Of a DNA stretch of 64,000 bases, positions 48,252 to 58,147 are shown one piece after another. The translations under genes and the position numbers were made by a program. Numbering within the stretch: the stretch's first letter is position 1; each line of letters starts with the position of its first letter. The notes beneath the pieces are model-generated. The model was not told where the DNA came from. It searched no databases and saw only the letters and a program-made list of their open reading frames with translations. Location: NCBI GenBank assembly GCA_028819345.1, contig JAPPLW010000050.1:1-64000 (forward strand), read 5' to 3'. Source of the stretch: a bacterium (GTDB lineage Bacteria > Actinomycetota > Acidimicrobiia > Spongiisociales > ZC4RG35).

Positions 48252-48656
48252 ATGACCAGCATCTTTGTAGTTGCCGAAGCCCCCTGGGTTCGCAACGACG
48301 TATTGTCGGCCACCGATGATACCCGTTATGAGATTACCGTGATCGAGGACCCCCGTCAGGCGGTCGAGCAGGTAGCCGCGGGTGGGCCAGGGTCGGTGGC
48401 GGTGGTGGACATGCAGGTGGGAAGCATGGGTGGCATGGCTATCTGCCGGGCGATCCGGGAAGCCAGAACCGCGCTTTCCGCCGCGCCCCTTCCGGTCATC
48501 CTGCTCTTGGATCGCCAGGCCGACGCCTTTCTGGCCCGCCGGGCGGGAGCGGCGGGATGGGTCCTGAAGCCCTTTGGGGCCCACCAACTTCGCTCGACGC
48601 TCGACGAAGTGGCCGGGAAGACCTATTCCGGGATGGAGTCCGAACCGGCGTCGTGA
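48252..48656 (+). CDS. Response-regulator receiver-like protein
   Basis: VAVVDMQVGSMGGMAICRAIREA...VILLLDRQADAFLARRAGAAGWVLKPF. Confidence 0.7.
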   Translation: MTSIFVVAEAPWVRNDVLSATDDTRYEITVIEDPRQAVEQVAAGGPGSVAVVDMQVGSMGGMAICRAIREARTALSAAPLPVILLLDRQADAFLARRAGAAGWVLKPFGAHQLRSTLDEVAGKTYSGMESEPAS

Positions 48657-49948
48657 CCTCGTTCCATATCGCCGCGGCGGTGGGGATTGCCCTCTGCATC
48701 GTGGCATCAGGATTCTTTTCGGGTTCGGAGACAGCCCTTCTGGCCCTTCCCCGCGAACGCGGCCCGCAGTTGGCGCGGGAAGGAAAGAGTGGAGAGAAGG
48801 TAGTACTCCTGGTCCAGAACTTGGAGCAGACCCTGGCCATGCTGTTGGTGGCTAACAACTTTGTGAACATCCTGGCGGCTTCGCTGGCCACCATTCTGGC
48901 GGTTGACTTCCTTTCTACCCTGGGCACTCGCCGGCTGGGGGAGGTGTGGGGCCCTTGGTTGGCCACCGGGGTGCTGACGGCAGTCATCCTCGTTGTGGGC
49001 GAGATCACCCCCAAGACCATCGCTGCCCGGCACCCGGAGAAGTATGCCTGGAGGGTGGCCCCCGTGTTGTGGGTGGTCTCTAGCGGGCTTGGCCCGATCG
49101 CCAGGATCTTCTCGGCGGTCAGCACCGGCCTGCTGCGACTCCTGGGAGTGCGTTCCGACCGGCTGAGTCCCGCCACCGAGGAAGACATCCGGGCTTTGGC
49201 GGTGCTCAGCGCTGAGGCGGGCGAGATCGATGTCGCCGAGCGGGAGATAATCGAGAAGCTCTTCGAATTGGCGGACCGCCCGGTGAGGGAGGTCATGACC
49301 CCCCGGTTGGAGGTGATTTCCCTCGAGGCCCCGGTCGACTTCCAGCAGATTCGAAGAGAGGTGGCCCGGACCGGTCATTCCCGCTACCCGGTGGTGGAGG
49401 CGGGAGGCGATCTCGACGCCCTGGTGGGGATTCTCTATGTGAAGGACTGGCTGCGACACCAGGATCCCACCATCGATGAAACCGTCGCTCCCGGAAAGCT
49501 GATTCGAAATCCGCTGGTTGTTCCGGAGAGCTATCCGATCCTCTCCACCGTGATGGTCATGCGGAGGAACCGGATCAGCCTTGCCGTGGTGATCGACGAA
49601 CACGGCGGGGTTGAAGGGGTGGTCACGGCCAAGGACTTGGTCTCCGAACTGGTGGGAGGCATCCAGGACGAGCACGATCCCGCCGCTCCGCTGGCCTTCC
49701 CCACCGGTCCCGGCCGATGGGTGGTCGAAGGCCGGCTGCCGGTTGAGGACCTTGCCGAGATGATGCACCGGCCGCTTCCCTCCGGTCCCTACGACACGGT
49801 GGCCGGGCTGTACCTCCATCTTGCGGGCAAAATCCCCCGGCCCGACGACACCGCTACCGTCGACGGGATCAGTTTTCGGGTGCTCGCCATGGACCGTCTT
49901 CGCATTTCGCGCTTGTCGGTGTGGATGGATCCCCCCGCGGACGGTTAG
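48653..49948 (+). CDS. CNNM/CorC-family (hemolysin-like) transporter with CBS domains
   Basis: GFFSGSETALLALPR, ILVVGEITPKTIAARHPE, VREVMTPRLEVISLEAPVDF, VVIDEHGGVEGVVTAKDLVSELVG. Confidence 0.92.
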   Translation: MTSFHIAAAVGIALCIVASGFFSGSETALLALPRERGPQLAREGKSGEKVVLLVQNLEQTLAMLLVANNFVNILAASLATILAVDFLSTLGTRRLGEVWGPWLATGVLTAVILVVGEITPKTIAARHPEKYAWRVAPVLWVVSSGLGPIARIFSAVSTGLLRLLGVRSDRLSPATEEDIRALAVLSAEAGEIDVAEREIIEKLFELADRPVREVMTPRLEVISLEAPVDFQQIRREVARTGHSRYPVVEAGGDLDALVGILYVKDWLRHQDPTIDETVAPGKLIRNPLVVPESYPILSTVMVMRRNRISLAVVIDEHGGVEGVVTAKDLVSELVGGIQDEHDPAAPLAFPTGPGRWVVEGRLPVEDLAEMMHRPLPSGPYDTVAGLYLHLAGKIPRPDDTATVDGISFRVLAMDRLRISRLSVWMDPPADG

Positions 49949-50040
49949 CGGCCCCGCCTCGACAGACAACCGACTCCTCTCTCAAAGGGAGCCAAAAAGC
50001 CTTTTCGATTGTCCCCTCGTAAGGAAGGGTCTGCTTGGTC

Positions 50041-50113
50041 GGGACGGCCGGATTTGAACCGGCGACCTCAGCGTCCCGAACGCTGCGCGCTGCCAAACTG
50101 CGCCACGTCCCGC
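50041..50113 (-). tRNA. tRNA-Pro (CGG)
   Basis: Reverse strand CGGGACGTGGCGCAGTTTGGCAGCGCGCAGCGTTCGGGACGCTGAGGTCGCCGGTTCGAATCCGGCCGTCCC; anticodon CGG. Confidence 0.92.
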
Positions 50114-50315
50114 CATTGCTCCATCTTATCGACCTGCGAGAGGCCGCGTCCGGGAGTTGGCCCACCCCTATATCATCGGAGCGGGCGTATCTACGGTGAT
50201 CGGGATCCTTTCCCGGGGACGAAGACAGGAGCAGCATGGACAACCGTTGTCCCCCACACCAGGGCGAGAAAGCCGACCTGCAGGCCCTAGCGTTGGGGCT
50301 CGGGACACTCCGGAA

Positions 50316-51590
50316 ATGAGGTCTATTCGCTCCGTCCTGGGTCTCAAGTGCCTCCTGTGCGGGCGACACTTCCAAACCGATGAAGTCGACTATGTTTGCC
50401 CCGACCACCTCGGGGCGGCGACATTGTCCGTTGTGTACGACTACCGGTACCTGGCCGGGATAACCAGTCCCGACCGGCTGGCCTCGGATCCCGATCGTTC
50501 GATCTGGCGTTATCGTCCCCTCCTGCCCGTCTATCCCGATGCCGAGCCTCCCCCGCTCCAGGTGGGGGGCACTCCCCTATTGCCTGCGAAAGTGCTTGAA
50601 GAAGAAGTGGGAGTCAGGCTTTGGGTGAAAGACGAGGGACGTCAGCCCACGGCTTCCCTGAAGGACCGGGCGTCGGCCCTGGCGGTCCTCAAGGCAAGAG
50701 AGCGGGGCGCCGACATCATCACGGCGGCCAGCACGGGCAACGCCGGAGCGGCGTTGGCGGCTCTGTGCGCGGCGGCCGGGATTCCCAGCGTGATCTTCGT
50801 CCCTGCTACCGCTCCCCAACCAAAGGTGGCGCAACTGCTCTCCTTCGGGGCGACCGTGCTTCTGGTGCGAGGCTCATATCACCAGGCCTTCGACTTGTGC
50901 CTGTGGGCTTCCGGAGAGTTTGGCTGGTACAACCGCAACACCGGCTACAACCCATACATGACCGAAGGGAAGAAGACTGTCTCCTACGAGATATGGGAGC
51001 AGTTGGGTTATCGGGTACCCGATGTGGTGGTGGTGAGCGTGGGAGACGGGTGCATCATCGGAGGGGTCCACAAGGGTTTTGAGGATCTCCGGCAACTCGG
51101 TTGGACGGATCGCGTTCCCAGGCTGATCGGAGCGCAGGCGGCGGGAAGCGCCTACCTGGCTCAGGCGTGGAGGCGGGGAGAAGACTTGACCACCAAGCCG
51201 CCCATTCGGGCGGAGACCGTGGCGGACAGCATCTCGGCCGATCTCCCTAGAGACAGATTCAAGGCGATGGCGGCCGTGACCGAGACCCAGGGGGCCTTCG
51301 TGGAAGTCTCCGACGCACAGATACTCAACGCCATCGTCACCCTGGGACAACGGCTGGGAGTGTTCGCGGAGCCCGCGGCGGCCGCATCACTGGCAGGGTT
51401 GATCGAGGCTCGCCGGCAGGGGTTGGTGGAGGCGGGGGAGCGAGTGGTCGTGATCAGTACCGGCAACGGCCTCAAGGACATCGACGCGGCTATGCGAGCG
51501 GTGGATGAGAGCGGAGAGGGTCCGCTCTCGGTCGATCCGGAGATAGAGGCTCTGGCTGAAGGGCTGGCCAGCCGGTTCCTGGGCCTTTAG
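50316..51590 (+). CDS. PLP-dependent fold-II enzyme, threonine synthase-like
   Basis: Zn-ribbon-like N-terminus CLLCGRHF...YVCPDH; KDEGRQPTASLKDRASALAV PLP Lys; STGNAGAALAAL. Confidence 0.87.
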   Translation: MRSIRSVLGLKCLLCGRHFQTDEVDYVCPDHLGAATLSVVYDYRYLAGITSPDRLASDPDRSIWRYRPLLPVYPDAEPPPLQVGGTPLLPAKVLEEEVGVRLWVKDEGRQPTASLKDRASALAVLKARERGADIITAASTGNAGAALAALCAAAGIPSVIFVPATAPQPKVAQLLSFGATVLLVRGSYHQAFDLCLWASGEFGWYNRNTGYNPYMTEGKKTVSYEIWEQLGYRVPDVVVVSVGDGCIIGGVHKGFEDLRQLGWTDRVPRLIGAQAAGSAYLAQAWRRGEDLTTKPPIRAETVADSISADLPRDRFKAMAAVTETQGAFVEVSDAQILNAIVTLGQRLGVFAEPAAAASLAGLIEARRQGLVEAGERVVVISTGNGLKDIDAAMRAVDESGEGPLSVDPEIEALAEGLASRFLGL

Positions 51591-51688
51591 CAGCCGGTTT
51601 CCGGGTCCCCAGGAGAAATATGGAGGGATTGGCCTTCCCACTTGATGGGTAAGATTGCTGGAAGGCTGTACAAAAGGTAAAGAAGTCG

Positions 51689-53152
51689 ATGATTGATCTG
51701 ACCATTGTTCCCGAGGTGAGGGAGAGGGCAGCCCGCCGGGCGGCGGAGTTGGGTCTGGTTATCCCGACCTTCGCCCAGATGCGTTCCCCCGAACTGGCTC
51801 CCGACTCCATAAAGGATCAACTCACTCGGATAGGTCTGTGGGATCTGCATCCGGCCAATCTGTTCAGGGTTACCTGGAGGAACCAACCGGTCTCCCAGGG
51901 AGGCGGTTTCGGGGGATTGAATTATCTGGAGTTTCCCCCGGAGCTGACCGGCGTCCCGGCGCGGGTCGCGGCCCTGGTGGGCAAGTGGTTCCCCACCGGA
52001 GCGCACAAGGTGGGCGCCGCCTTCGGCTGCCTGGCGCCCCGGTTGGTCACCGGTCAGTTCGACCCCACCCGGCAGCTGGCGGCTTGGCCCTCCACCGGGA
52101 ATTACTGCCGTGGAGGGGCATATGACTCCCGCATACTGTCCTGTCGTTCCATCGCCATCCTCCCCGAAGGGATGAGTCGTGAGCGGTTCGAGTGGCTGGA
52201 CACGGTCGCCGATGAGGTCATAGCCACGCCCGGGTCAGAGAGCAACGTCAAGGAGATCTTCGACAAGTGCTGGGAACTGAGACGCTCGGGACGCGACATA
52301 GTCATCTTCAACCAGTTCGACGAGTTCGGCAACTACCTGTGGCATTACTCTGTCACCGGCCCCGCCTTCGCCCAGTTGGCGGAGGAACTGATGGGACCGG
52401 GTGATCGCCTGGCCGGGGTGGCCCTCACCACCGGCTCGTCGGGGACCCTGGCTTCCGGGGACTTTTTGAAGGAACGACATCCCCACAGCCGGATCGCCGC
52501 CGCCGAAGCCCTGCAGTGTCCCACCATGCTCAGGGGCGGCTTCGGCGAACACCGTATAGAGGGAATTGGCGACAAGCACATTCCATGGATACACAATGTC
52601 CGCAACACCGACATGGTGATCGCCATCGACGACGCCGCCCCCCTCGGGCTGATCCGTCTTTTCAACGAACCTGCCGGCCGGGACTACCTGGCCGAACAGG
52701 GTGTCTCCTCCGAGATGATCGAGAGTCTCGACCTGCTGGGCATCTCGGGGGCCGCCAACTTGCTGTCGGCCATCAAGATGGCCAAGTGGTGGGAGTTGGG
52801 GCCGGACGACCTGGTGCTCACCATCCTCACGGACTCCATGGATCTCTACCGGAGCCGCTTGGTCGAGCTCAACGCCGCGCACGGGGAGCTGACCACGGCC
52901 GACGCGGCGGGGATCTACCACCGACACCTGCTGGGCGCCTCCACCGACCACATGGCCGAGTTGAGCTATCCCGAGCGCCGGCGGATTCACAGCCTCAAGT
53001 ACTTCACCTGGGTGGAGCAGCAGGGCAAATCGGCCTCGGAACTGGAGGACCAGTGGTACGACCCCGGATACTGGGTGAACATCCGCCGAGCCGGAGAGAG
53101 GATCGATCCGCTGATCGACGAGTTCAACCAGTTGGCGTCCTCCCGGATGTGA
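51689..53152 (+). CDS. PLP-dependent fold-II lyase-like enzyme (cysteine synthase/diaminopropionate lyase superfamily)
   Basis: FPTGAHKVGAAFGCLAP Lys loop; STGNYCRGGAYDSRIL; ALTTGSSGTLASGDFLKE. Confidence 0.78.
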   Translation: MIDLTIVPEVRERAARRAAELGLVIPTFAQMRSPELAPDSIKDQLTRIGLWDLHPANLFRVTWRNQPVSQGGGFGGLNYLEFPPELTGVPARVAALVGKWFPTGAHKVGAAFGCLAPRLVTGQFDPTRQLAAWPSTGNYCRGGAYDSRILSCRSIAILPEGMSRERFEWLDTVADEVIATPGSESNVKEIFDKCWELRRSGRDIVIFNQFDEFGNYLWHYSVTGPAFAQLAEELMGPGDRLAGVALTTGSSGTLASGDFLKERHPHSRIAAAEALQCPTMLRGGFGEHRIEGIGDKHIPWIHNVRNTDMVIAIDDAAPLGLIRLFNEPAGRDYLAEQGVSSEMIESLDLLGISGAANLLSAIKMAKWWELGPDDLVLTILTDSMDLYRSRLVELNAAHGELTTADAAGIYHRHLLGASTDHMAELSYPERRRIHSLKYFTWVEQQGKSASELEDQWYDPGYWVNIRRAGERIDPLIDEFNQLASSRM

Positions 53153-53154
53153 GC

Positions 53155-53724
53155 ATGGCGCCGGCCCTACCCGTCACCATGCGTTGGGATCTACCCTCCT
53201 GGGCGCACGACTTCGTCCATCCCGATCAACGCTTTCCAACCGTCACGGAGCGGATGGCGGTGGCTGTGGAGCTGTCCCACCGGAACATAGTGGAAGAGAC
53301 CGGTGACCCGTTCGGGGCGGCGGTGTTCGACCTTTCCACCCTCCGTCCGCTGGCGGTGGGAGTCAACGTGGTGGTGCCCAGCGCGACCGTCGCTGCGCAT
53401 GGCGAGGTCGTGGCCCTGTGTCTGGCCGGGGTAGCTGTGGGGGACTACGACTTGGGCGCGGCTGTCGGGGGACCCGTCGAGTTGGTCACCAGTTGCGCTC
53501 CCTGCATGATGTGCCAGGGCGCGGTTGTCGGGTCGGGCGTCTCCAGCCTGGTGATCGCAGCCCGGGAGGATGACACCCACTCTCTGGGGTTGGGGGGGAG
53601 CAGGAGACCTCCCGAGTGGGTGGAGAGGTTGCGGCAGCAGGGGATCGAGGTGACAGAGAATGTGCTGCGGGCCGAGGCGGTGGAGGTGCTGAGGGAGTAT
53701 GCGGCCCGGGGAGGGAGGAAGTAG
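53155..53724 (+). CDS. CDA-fold nucleobase deaminase-like protein, copy 1 (atypical HGE)
   Basis: DPFGAAVFDL, HGEVVALCLA, SCAPCMMCQGAVV. Confidence 0.8.
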   Translation: MAPALPVTMRWDLPSWAHDFVHPDQRFPTVTERMAVAVELSHRNIVEETGDPFGAAVFDLSTLRPLAVGVNVVVPSATVAAHGEVVALCLAGVAVGDYDLGAAVGGPVELVTSCAPCMMCQGAVVGSGVSSLVIAAREDDTHSLGLGGSRRPPEWVERLRQQGIEVTENVLRAEAVEVLREYAARGGRK

Positions 53725-53731
53725 GTCAAGC

Positions 53732-54334
53732 GTGGTCTCCTCCCTTCCCGTGAGCATGCGTTGGGACCTGCCCCGCTGGGCGCAGGACCTTCAGCCCGAT
53801 CAACGCTTCCCAACCACCTCGGAGCGGATGGAGTTGGCTGTGGAGCTTTCCCGCCGCAACGTGGCGGAGGGGACGGGAGGCCCGTTCGGGGCGGCGGTGT
53901 TCGACCTTTCCACCTTTCGTCCGCTGGCGGTGGGAGTCAACCTGGTTATGCCCACCTACTCCGCAGCTGCCCATGCGGAGGTGGTTGCCATCTGTCTGGC
54001 CGGTCAGGCGGTGGGAAACTACGACCTCGGGATCGGCAGCGGAAGCCCCACCGAGCTGGTGACCAGTTGCTCTCCCTGCGCGATGTGCCTTGGCGCGGTG
54101 CCTTGGTCGGGAGTCTCCAGCCTGGTGATTGCCGCCCGGGAGGAAGACGCCCGCTCTGTGGGGTTTGACGAGGGCAACAGGCCCCCTGACTGGGTCGATG
54201 GATTGAGACGGCGCGGGATCGAGGTGACGGAAGATGTGCTGCGGGCCGAGGCTGTGGAGGTGTTGCGGGAGTACGTGATTGGGGGAGGGGTTGTCTATAA
54301 CAGTTCCAAGACGGAGGAAGAGCCGCTTGCATGA
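53732..54334 (+). CDS. CDA-fold nucleobase (guanine/cytosine-like) deaminase, copy 2
   Basis: GGPFGAAVFDL, HAEVVAICLA, SCSPCAMCLGAV. Confidence 0.85.
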   Translation: MVSSLPVSMRWDLPRWAQDLQPDQRFPTTSERMELAVELSRRNVAEGTGGPFGAAVFDLSTFRPLAVGVNLVMPTYSAAAHAEVVAICLAGQAVGNYDLGIGSGSPTELVTSCSPCAMCLGAVPWSGVSSLVIAAREEDARSVGFDEGNRPPDWVDGLRRRGIEVTEDVLRAEAVEVLREYVIGGGVVYNSSKTEEEPLA

Positions 54335-55790
54335 GGTACAGCGCCGAGCCGATCTGACAGACCGCTACGAGTCCCCTTCGGTAGTGGAGGAGGCGCTTGC
54401 GCTGTTGGACCGCTACCGCGACCGGGCTCGGCTCATCGCCGGAGGGACCGACCTGGTCCTGGAGATCCGCCGGGGCGTCCGGTCGGGAGTGGAGGTCCTG
54501 GTTGACATCTCCCGGGTGGCGGGCCTCGACGGCATCCGGCAGGACGCGGCAGGAGTGATTCACCTGGGGCCTCTGGTGACCCACGCTGATGTCGTTTCCT
54601 CCGACCTGATCTGGAACCAGGCTCTTCCCTTGGCTCAGGCATCCCTGGAGGTGGGCGCCCCTCCGCTCCAGGCCCGTTCCACGGTGGTGGGGAACCTGGT
54701 CACGGCCAGCCCCGCCAATGACACGATCTCCGCCCTCACCGCCTTGGATGCCCGGCTGGACATACGTTCGGAGAGAGGGGGTCGCCAGGAGGCGCTGGCC
54801 GACTTCTATCCCGGCATTCGTCGCACGACCCTGGCGCCGGACGAGATGGTGACCGGCGTGAGCTTTCAGGGCCTGGAAGCCCGTCAATCAGGGGTGTTCG
54901 TCAAGCTGGGTCTGAGAATGGCGCAGGCCATCTCAGTGGTGCACATGGCGCTGGTTGTGGAACGAGACGCCTCAGGTGTCACCACCATGGCCCGCATCGC
55001 CTTGGGGAGCGTTGCTCCGGTGATCGTCCGGTCGCCCGAGGCCGAGAGGGAACTGATGGGCCGCCGACTCGACGAGGCCGCCATAGCGGCCGCCGCGCAG
55101 GCCGCGGCCCGGACGATCAATCCGATCGACGACCTCCGCGGAACGGCGGACTACCGGCGATGGTCGACCGAAGTGATGGTGCGCCGGGCCCTCACCGCCC
55201 TGGCCGACGGGGATGAAAGCAAAGCGATGCCATCCCGCCCGGTCCACTTCGGCGCCTCCCGGCGAGCGACACTGGCCCAGGCGTACTCCCACCGGGAGGG
55301 AGACCCTATAGGGGCAATGGTCAACGGGACCCCGGTTGTCGCCCGGAGCGGCGGGGATCTCACCCTTTTGGACTGGTTGCGGGATGTTGCCGGCCCGGCG
55401 GCCGGTCTGTCTCTCACCGGGACCAAGGAAGGGTGCGCCGAGGGCGAATGCGGCGCTTGCCTTGTGTTCCTGGACTCCGAGGCAGCCCTCTCCTGCTTGA
55501 CCCCGGCCCCTCGGGCCCACGGCGCGGAGATCGTGACCGTGGAGGGACTGGGGGCGAGTGGCATGAGCCCGGTTCAATCCGCATTCCGCCGGACGGGAGC
55601 AGTCCAGTGCGGCTACTGCACCCCGGGGTTTTTGATGTCGGCGACAAAACTCCTGGAGAGGCTTCCGGATCCCACCACCGATGAGATCATCACTGCGCTG
55701 AGCGGCAACCTGTGTCGCTGCACCGGCTACTACTCCATCATCGAGGCGGTCTCGGAGGCCGCCGCTTCGGCCTCTGGAGGGTCCGGATGA
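54327..55790 (+). CDS. Mo-hydroxylase electron-transfer subunit: N-terminal FAD-binding (CoxM-like) fused to C-terminal [2Fe-2S]2 (CoxS-like) domain
   Basis: FAD part ARLIAGGTDLVLEIRRG, STVVGNLVTASPANDTISALTAL; Fe-S part TKEGCAEGECGACLVFL...SCLTPA, QCGYCTPGFLMSATKLL, SGNLCRCTGYYSIIEAV. Confidence 0.9.
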   Translation: MHEVQRRADLTDRYESPSVVEEALALLDRYRDRARLIAGGTDLVLEIRRGVRSGVEVLVDISRVAGLDGIRQDAAGVIHLGPLVTHADVVSSDLIWNQALPLAQASLEVGAPPLQARSTVVGNLVTASPANDTISALTALDARLDIRSERGGRQEALADFYPGIRRTTLAPDEMVTGVSFQGLEARQSGVFVKLGLRMAQAISVVHMALVVERDASGVTTMARIALGSVAPVIVRSPEAERELMGRRLDEAAIAAAAQAAARTINPIDDLRGTADYRRWSTEVMVRRALTALADGDESKAMPSRPVHFGASRRATLAQAYSHREGDPIGAMVNGTPVVARSGGDLTLLDWLRDVAGPAAGLSLTGTKEGCAEGECGACLVFLDSEAALSCLTPAPRAHGAEIVTVEGLGASGMSPVQSAFRRTGAVQCGYCTPGFLMSATKLLERLPDPTTDEIITALSGNLCRCTGYYSIIEAVSEAAASASGGSG

Positions 55791-58021
55791 GCGTCGGACG
55801 GTCGGTTCCCAGAAGCGACGCCCGTTCCAAGGCAACGGGAGAGGCCCTCTATCCGGCGGACATTCACCGGCCCGACGCCCTTTACGCCAAGGTGGTGTTC
55901 AGCGGGCGGCCTCATGCCCGGATGGTGGGGATGGACGTCCGAGGGGCTTTGGAAGCACCGGGGGTGGTGGAGGTGGTCACTGCAGCCGACGTGCCTGTGA
56001 ACGAATACGGGTTGACCCGGTTCGACCAACCGGTGCTGGTGGGTTTGGGTGGTACGGGACGGAGCGCGGTTCCTTCCGAGATCAGCCGTTGGGAGGGAGA
56101 TCAGATCGCGGTGGTGGTGGCCGAGACCCGCCGGGAGGCGGAGGAGGGGGCGGAGCGACTGGTGGTCGATTGGGAGGACCTTCCCCTGGTCCCCGATGTT
56201 GACGCGGCTCGCACCGATTCCGTGCTGGTCCACCCCGAGAACAGGCTGGGGACGAATGTATACAAGCATCTCAGGTTCCGGGTGGGGGATATGGATGAGG
56301 GATGGCGGGCGGCGGATGTACAGGTGACGGGTACCTACGTGCTTCCCCTCCAGGAGCACGCCTACCTCCAGCCGGAAGCTGCCCTCGCCTACCTCGATAC
56401 TCGCGGGCGGATAACGGTGGAGATCGCCGGACAGTGGACTCACGAGGACCGGGAACAGGTCGCCCACGCCCTGGATGTGGACCCTGAGCGGATCAGGGTG
56501 ATCTATCCGGCGATCGGGGGAGCGTTCGGAGGTCGGGAGGACATGTCGCTCCAGATCGTGATGGCCCTTGCGGTCCGGAAGCTGGCCCGGAGAGGCATCC
56601 GCCGGCCGGTGAGAACAGTGTGGTCGCGGGAGGAGAGCATTGTCGGGCATCACAAACGGCACCGGGCTGTGATCCACGCTCGGTGGGGCGCCACCCGCAC
56701 AGGCCTCCTGACCGCGGTGGAGGTTGAGGGGTGGCTGGACGCCGGCGCGTACAACTACACGTCGGACAAGGTGCTGGGGAACATGCATCTCTGCTCGGTG
56801 GGGCCGTACCGGGTTCCCAATCTTTGGGTGGATTCCAGGGTGGTTTACACGCATTCGGTGCCCGGTGGCGCCTTTCGGGGCTTCGGAGCGCCCCAGGGAG
56901 CCATGGCGGCCGAGGGGCAGGTCAACCGGTTGGCCGCCGAGCTGGGGATGGACCCGGTTGCCCTTCGCCTCCTCAACTGCTACCGGGAAGGCGACGTGGG
57001 CGCCTGGGGCACGGTGGTCCCGTCGGTGGTCAGCATCCCCGAGGTCATCGAGGCATGCGCCGACCGAGCCGGATGGGGAGAGCCGCTGGATGCCGTTGCG
57101 TCCCCGTTTTCCGCCTTTCGATCGCTGCCTCCGGATCCTTCCCGTCAGCGTCGGGGGAGAGGATTCGCATGCGGGCTCAAGAATGTCGGCTTCTCCTTCG
57201 GGTTCCCCGAGCGGTGTGAGGCGGATGTCGAACTGTGGGGAGACGATGAAGTGGAGAAGGTGGTGCTGTATCACGGCGGAGCGGAGGTGGGACAGGGAGC
57301 CCACACCGCCCTGGCGCAGATGGCGGCTGAGGCGGCGGGGGTGGACGTCGGGGCGGTGGAGACCCGGTACTCAGACACGGCTCACACCGGCGACTCGGGA
57401 TCGGCCTCCGCCTCCCGTATGACCTGGATGGCCGGCAACTCCATTCTCGGCGCGGTCGAGGAGGCCCAGAAGAGATGGCTGGATGGGGACCGGCCCGCCC
57501 TCGGCAGTTTCCGGTTCGTCCCACCGCCAACCGAGACGTTCGATCCCGACACCGGCTCGGGGGAACTCAACTTCGCCTACGGGTGGATGGCTGAGGCGGT
57601 GGAGGTGGTGGTGGATCTGGACACCGGGCACCTGCGGGTGGAGTCGGTGGTCTGTGCGGTGGATGTCGGAAGGGCCGTCAACCCTGCGTTGGTTAGAGGG
57701 CAGGTGGAGGGGGCAGTGGCGCAGGCCCACGGCTACGCCATCACCGAGCGGCTCAAGACGGAGGAGGGGAGAATCCTGAATCCCCACCTCAGTACCTATC
57801 TGATACCGGGTATTGGAGACATCCCCGGGCGGGTGGAGAGCGTGATTCTGGAGATTCCCGACCCGAGAGGCCCATGGGGCGTTCGGGGAATGGCGGAGAT
57901 GCCCTTCGTTCCCCTGGCCCCTGCGGTCTCCGCCGCGCTGTTCGACGCGGTCGGAGTGTGGTTCGATGAACTTCCCCTGACGCCTGGGGAGGTTGCGGCG
58001 GGATTGCGGTCCCAAATTTAA
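55787..58021 (+). CDS. Molybdopterin-binding large subunit, xanthine dehydrogenase family
   Basis: DARSKATGEALYPADI, AIGGAFGGREDMSLQ, GGAFRGFGAPQGAMAAEGQVNRLA, GGAEVGQGAHTALAQMAAEA, GVRGMAEMPFVPLAPAVSAAL. Confidence 0.92.
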   Translation: MSVGRSVPRSDARSKATGEALYPADIHRPDALYAKVVFSGRPHARMVGMDVRGALEAPGVVEVVTAADVPVNEYGLTRFDQPVLVGLGGTGRSAVPSEISRWEGDQIAVVVAETRREAEEGAERLVVDWEDLPLVPDVDAARTDSVLVHPENRLGTNVYKHLRFRVGDMDEGWRAADVQVTGTYVLPLQEHAYLQPEAALAYLDTRGRITVEIAGQWTHEDREQVAHALDVDPERIRVIYPAIGGAFGGREDMSLQIVMALAVRKLARRGIRRPVRTVWSREESIVGHHKRHRAVIHARWGATRTGLLTAVEVEGWLDAGAYNYTSDKVLGNMHLCSVGPYRVPNLWVDSRVVYTHSVPGGAFRGFGAPQGAMAAEGQVNRLAAELGMDPVALRLLNCYREGDVGAWGTVVPSVVSIPEVIEACADRAGWGEPLDAVASPFSAFRSLPPDPSRQRRGRGFACGLKNVGFSFGFPERCEADVELWGDDEVEKVVLYHGGAEVGQGAHTALAQMAAEAAGVDVGAVETRYSDTAHTGDSGSASASRMTWMAGNSILGAVEEAQKRWLDGDRPALGSFRFVPPPTETFDPDTGSGELNFAYGWMAEAVEVVVDLDTGHLRVESVVCAVDVGRAVNPALVRGQVEGAVAQAHGYAITERLKTEEGRILNPHLSTYLIPGIGDIPGRVESVILEIPDPRGPWGVRGMAEMPFVPLAPAVSAALFDAVGVWFDELPLTPGEVAAGLRSQI

Positions 58022-58047
58022 TCTCCCTTTTGGGGATAACAGGGAGA
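58022..58047 (+). terminator. Possible hairpin after the Mo-hydroxylase genes (7-bp stem TCTCCCT/AGGGAGA)
   Basis: aTCTCCCTtttggggataacAGGGAGAgg; no clear U tract. Confidence 0.3.
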
Positions 58048-58147
58048 GGATGCTATATATTTAGGGGCGGAGTCGGCTTCTGCCGATCTGGCTATTCTTA
58101 GGTCGAGTCTGTTGACCCGACCAGCAAGCGAGCGGAAGGAAGATCAT

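Noticed and set aside
55787-58021. Large subunit as aerobic CO dehydrogenase CoxL
   Set aside because: The form I AYxCSFR active-site loop is absent; GGAFRGFGAPQ is the generic xanthine-dehydrogenase-family motif.
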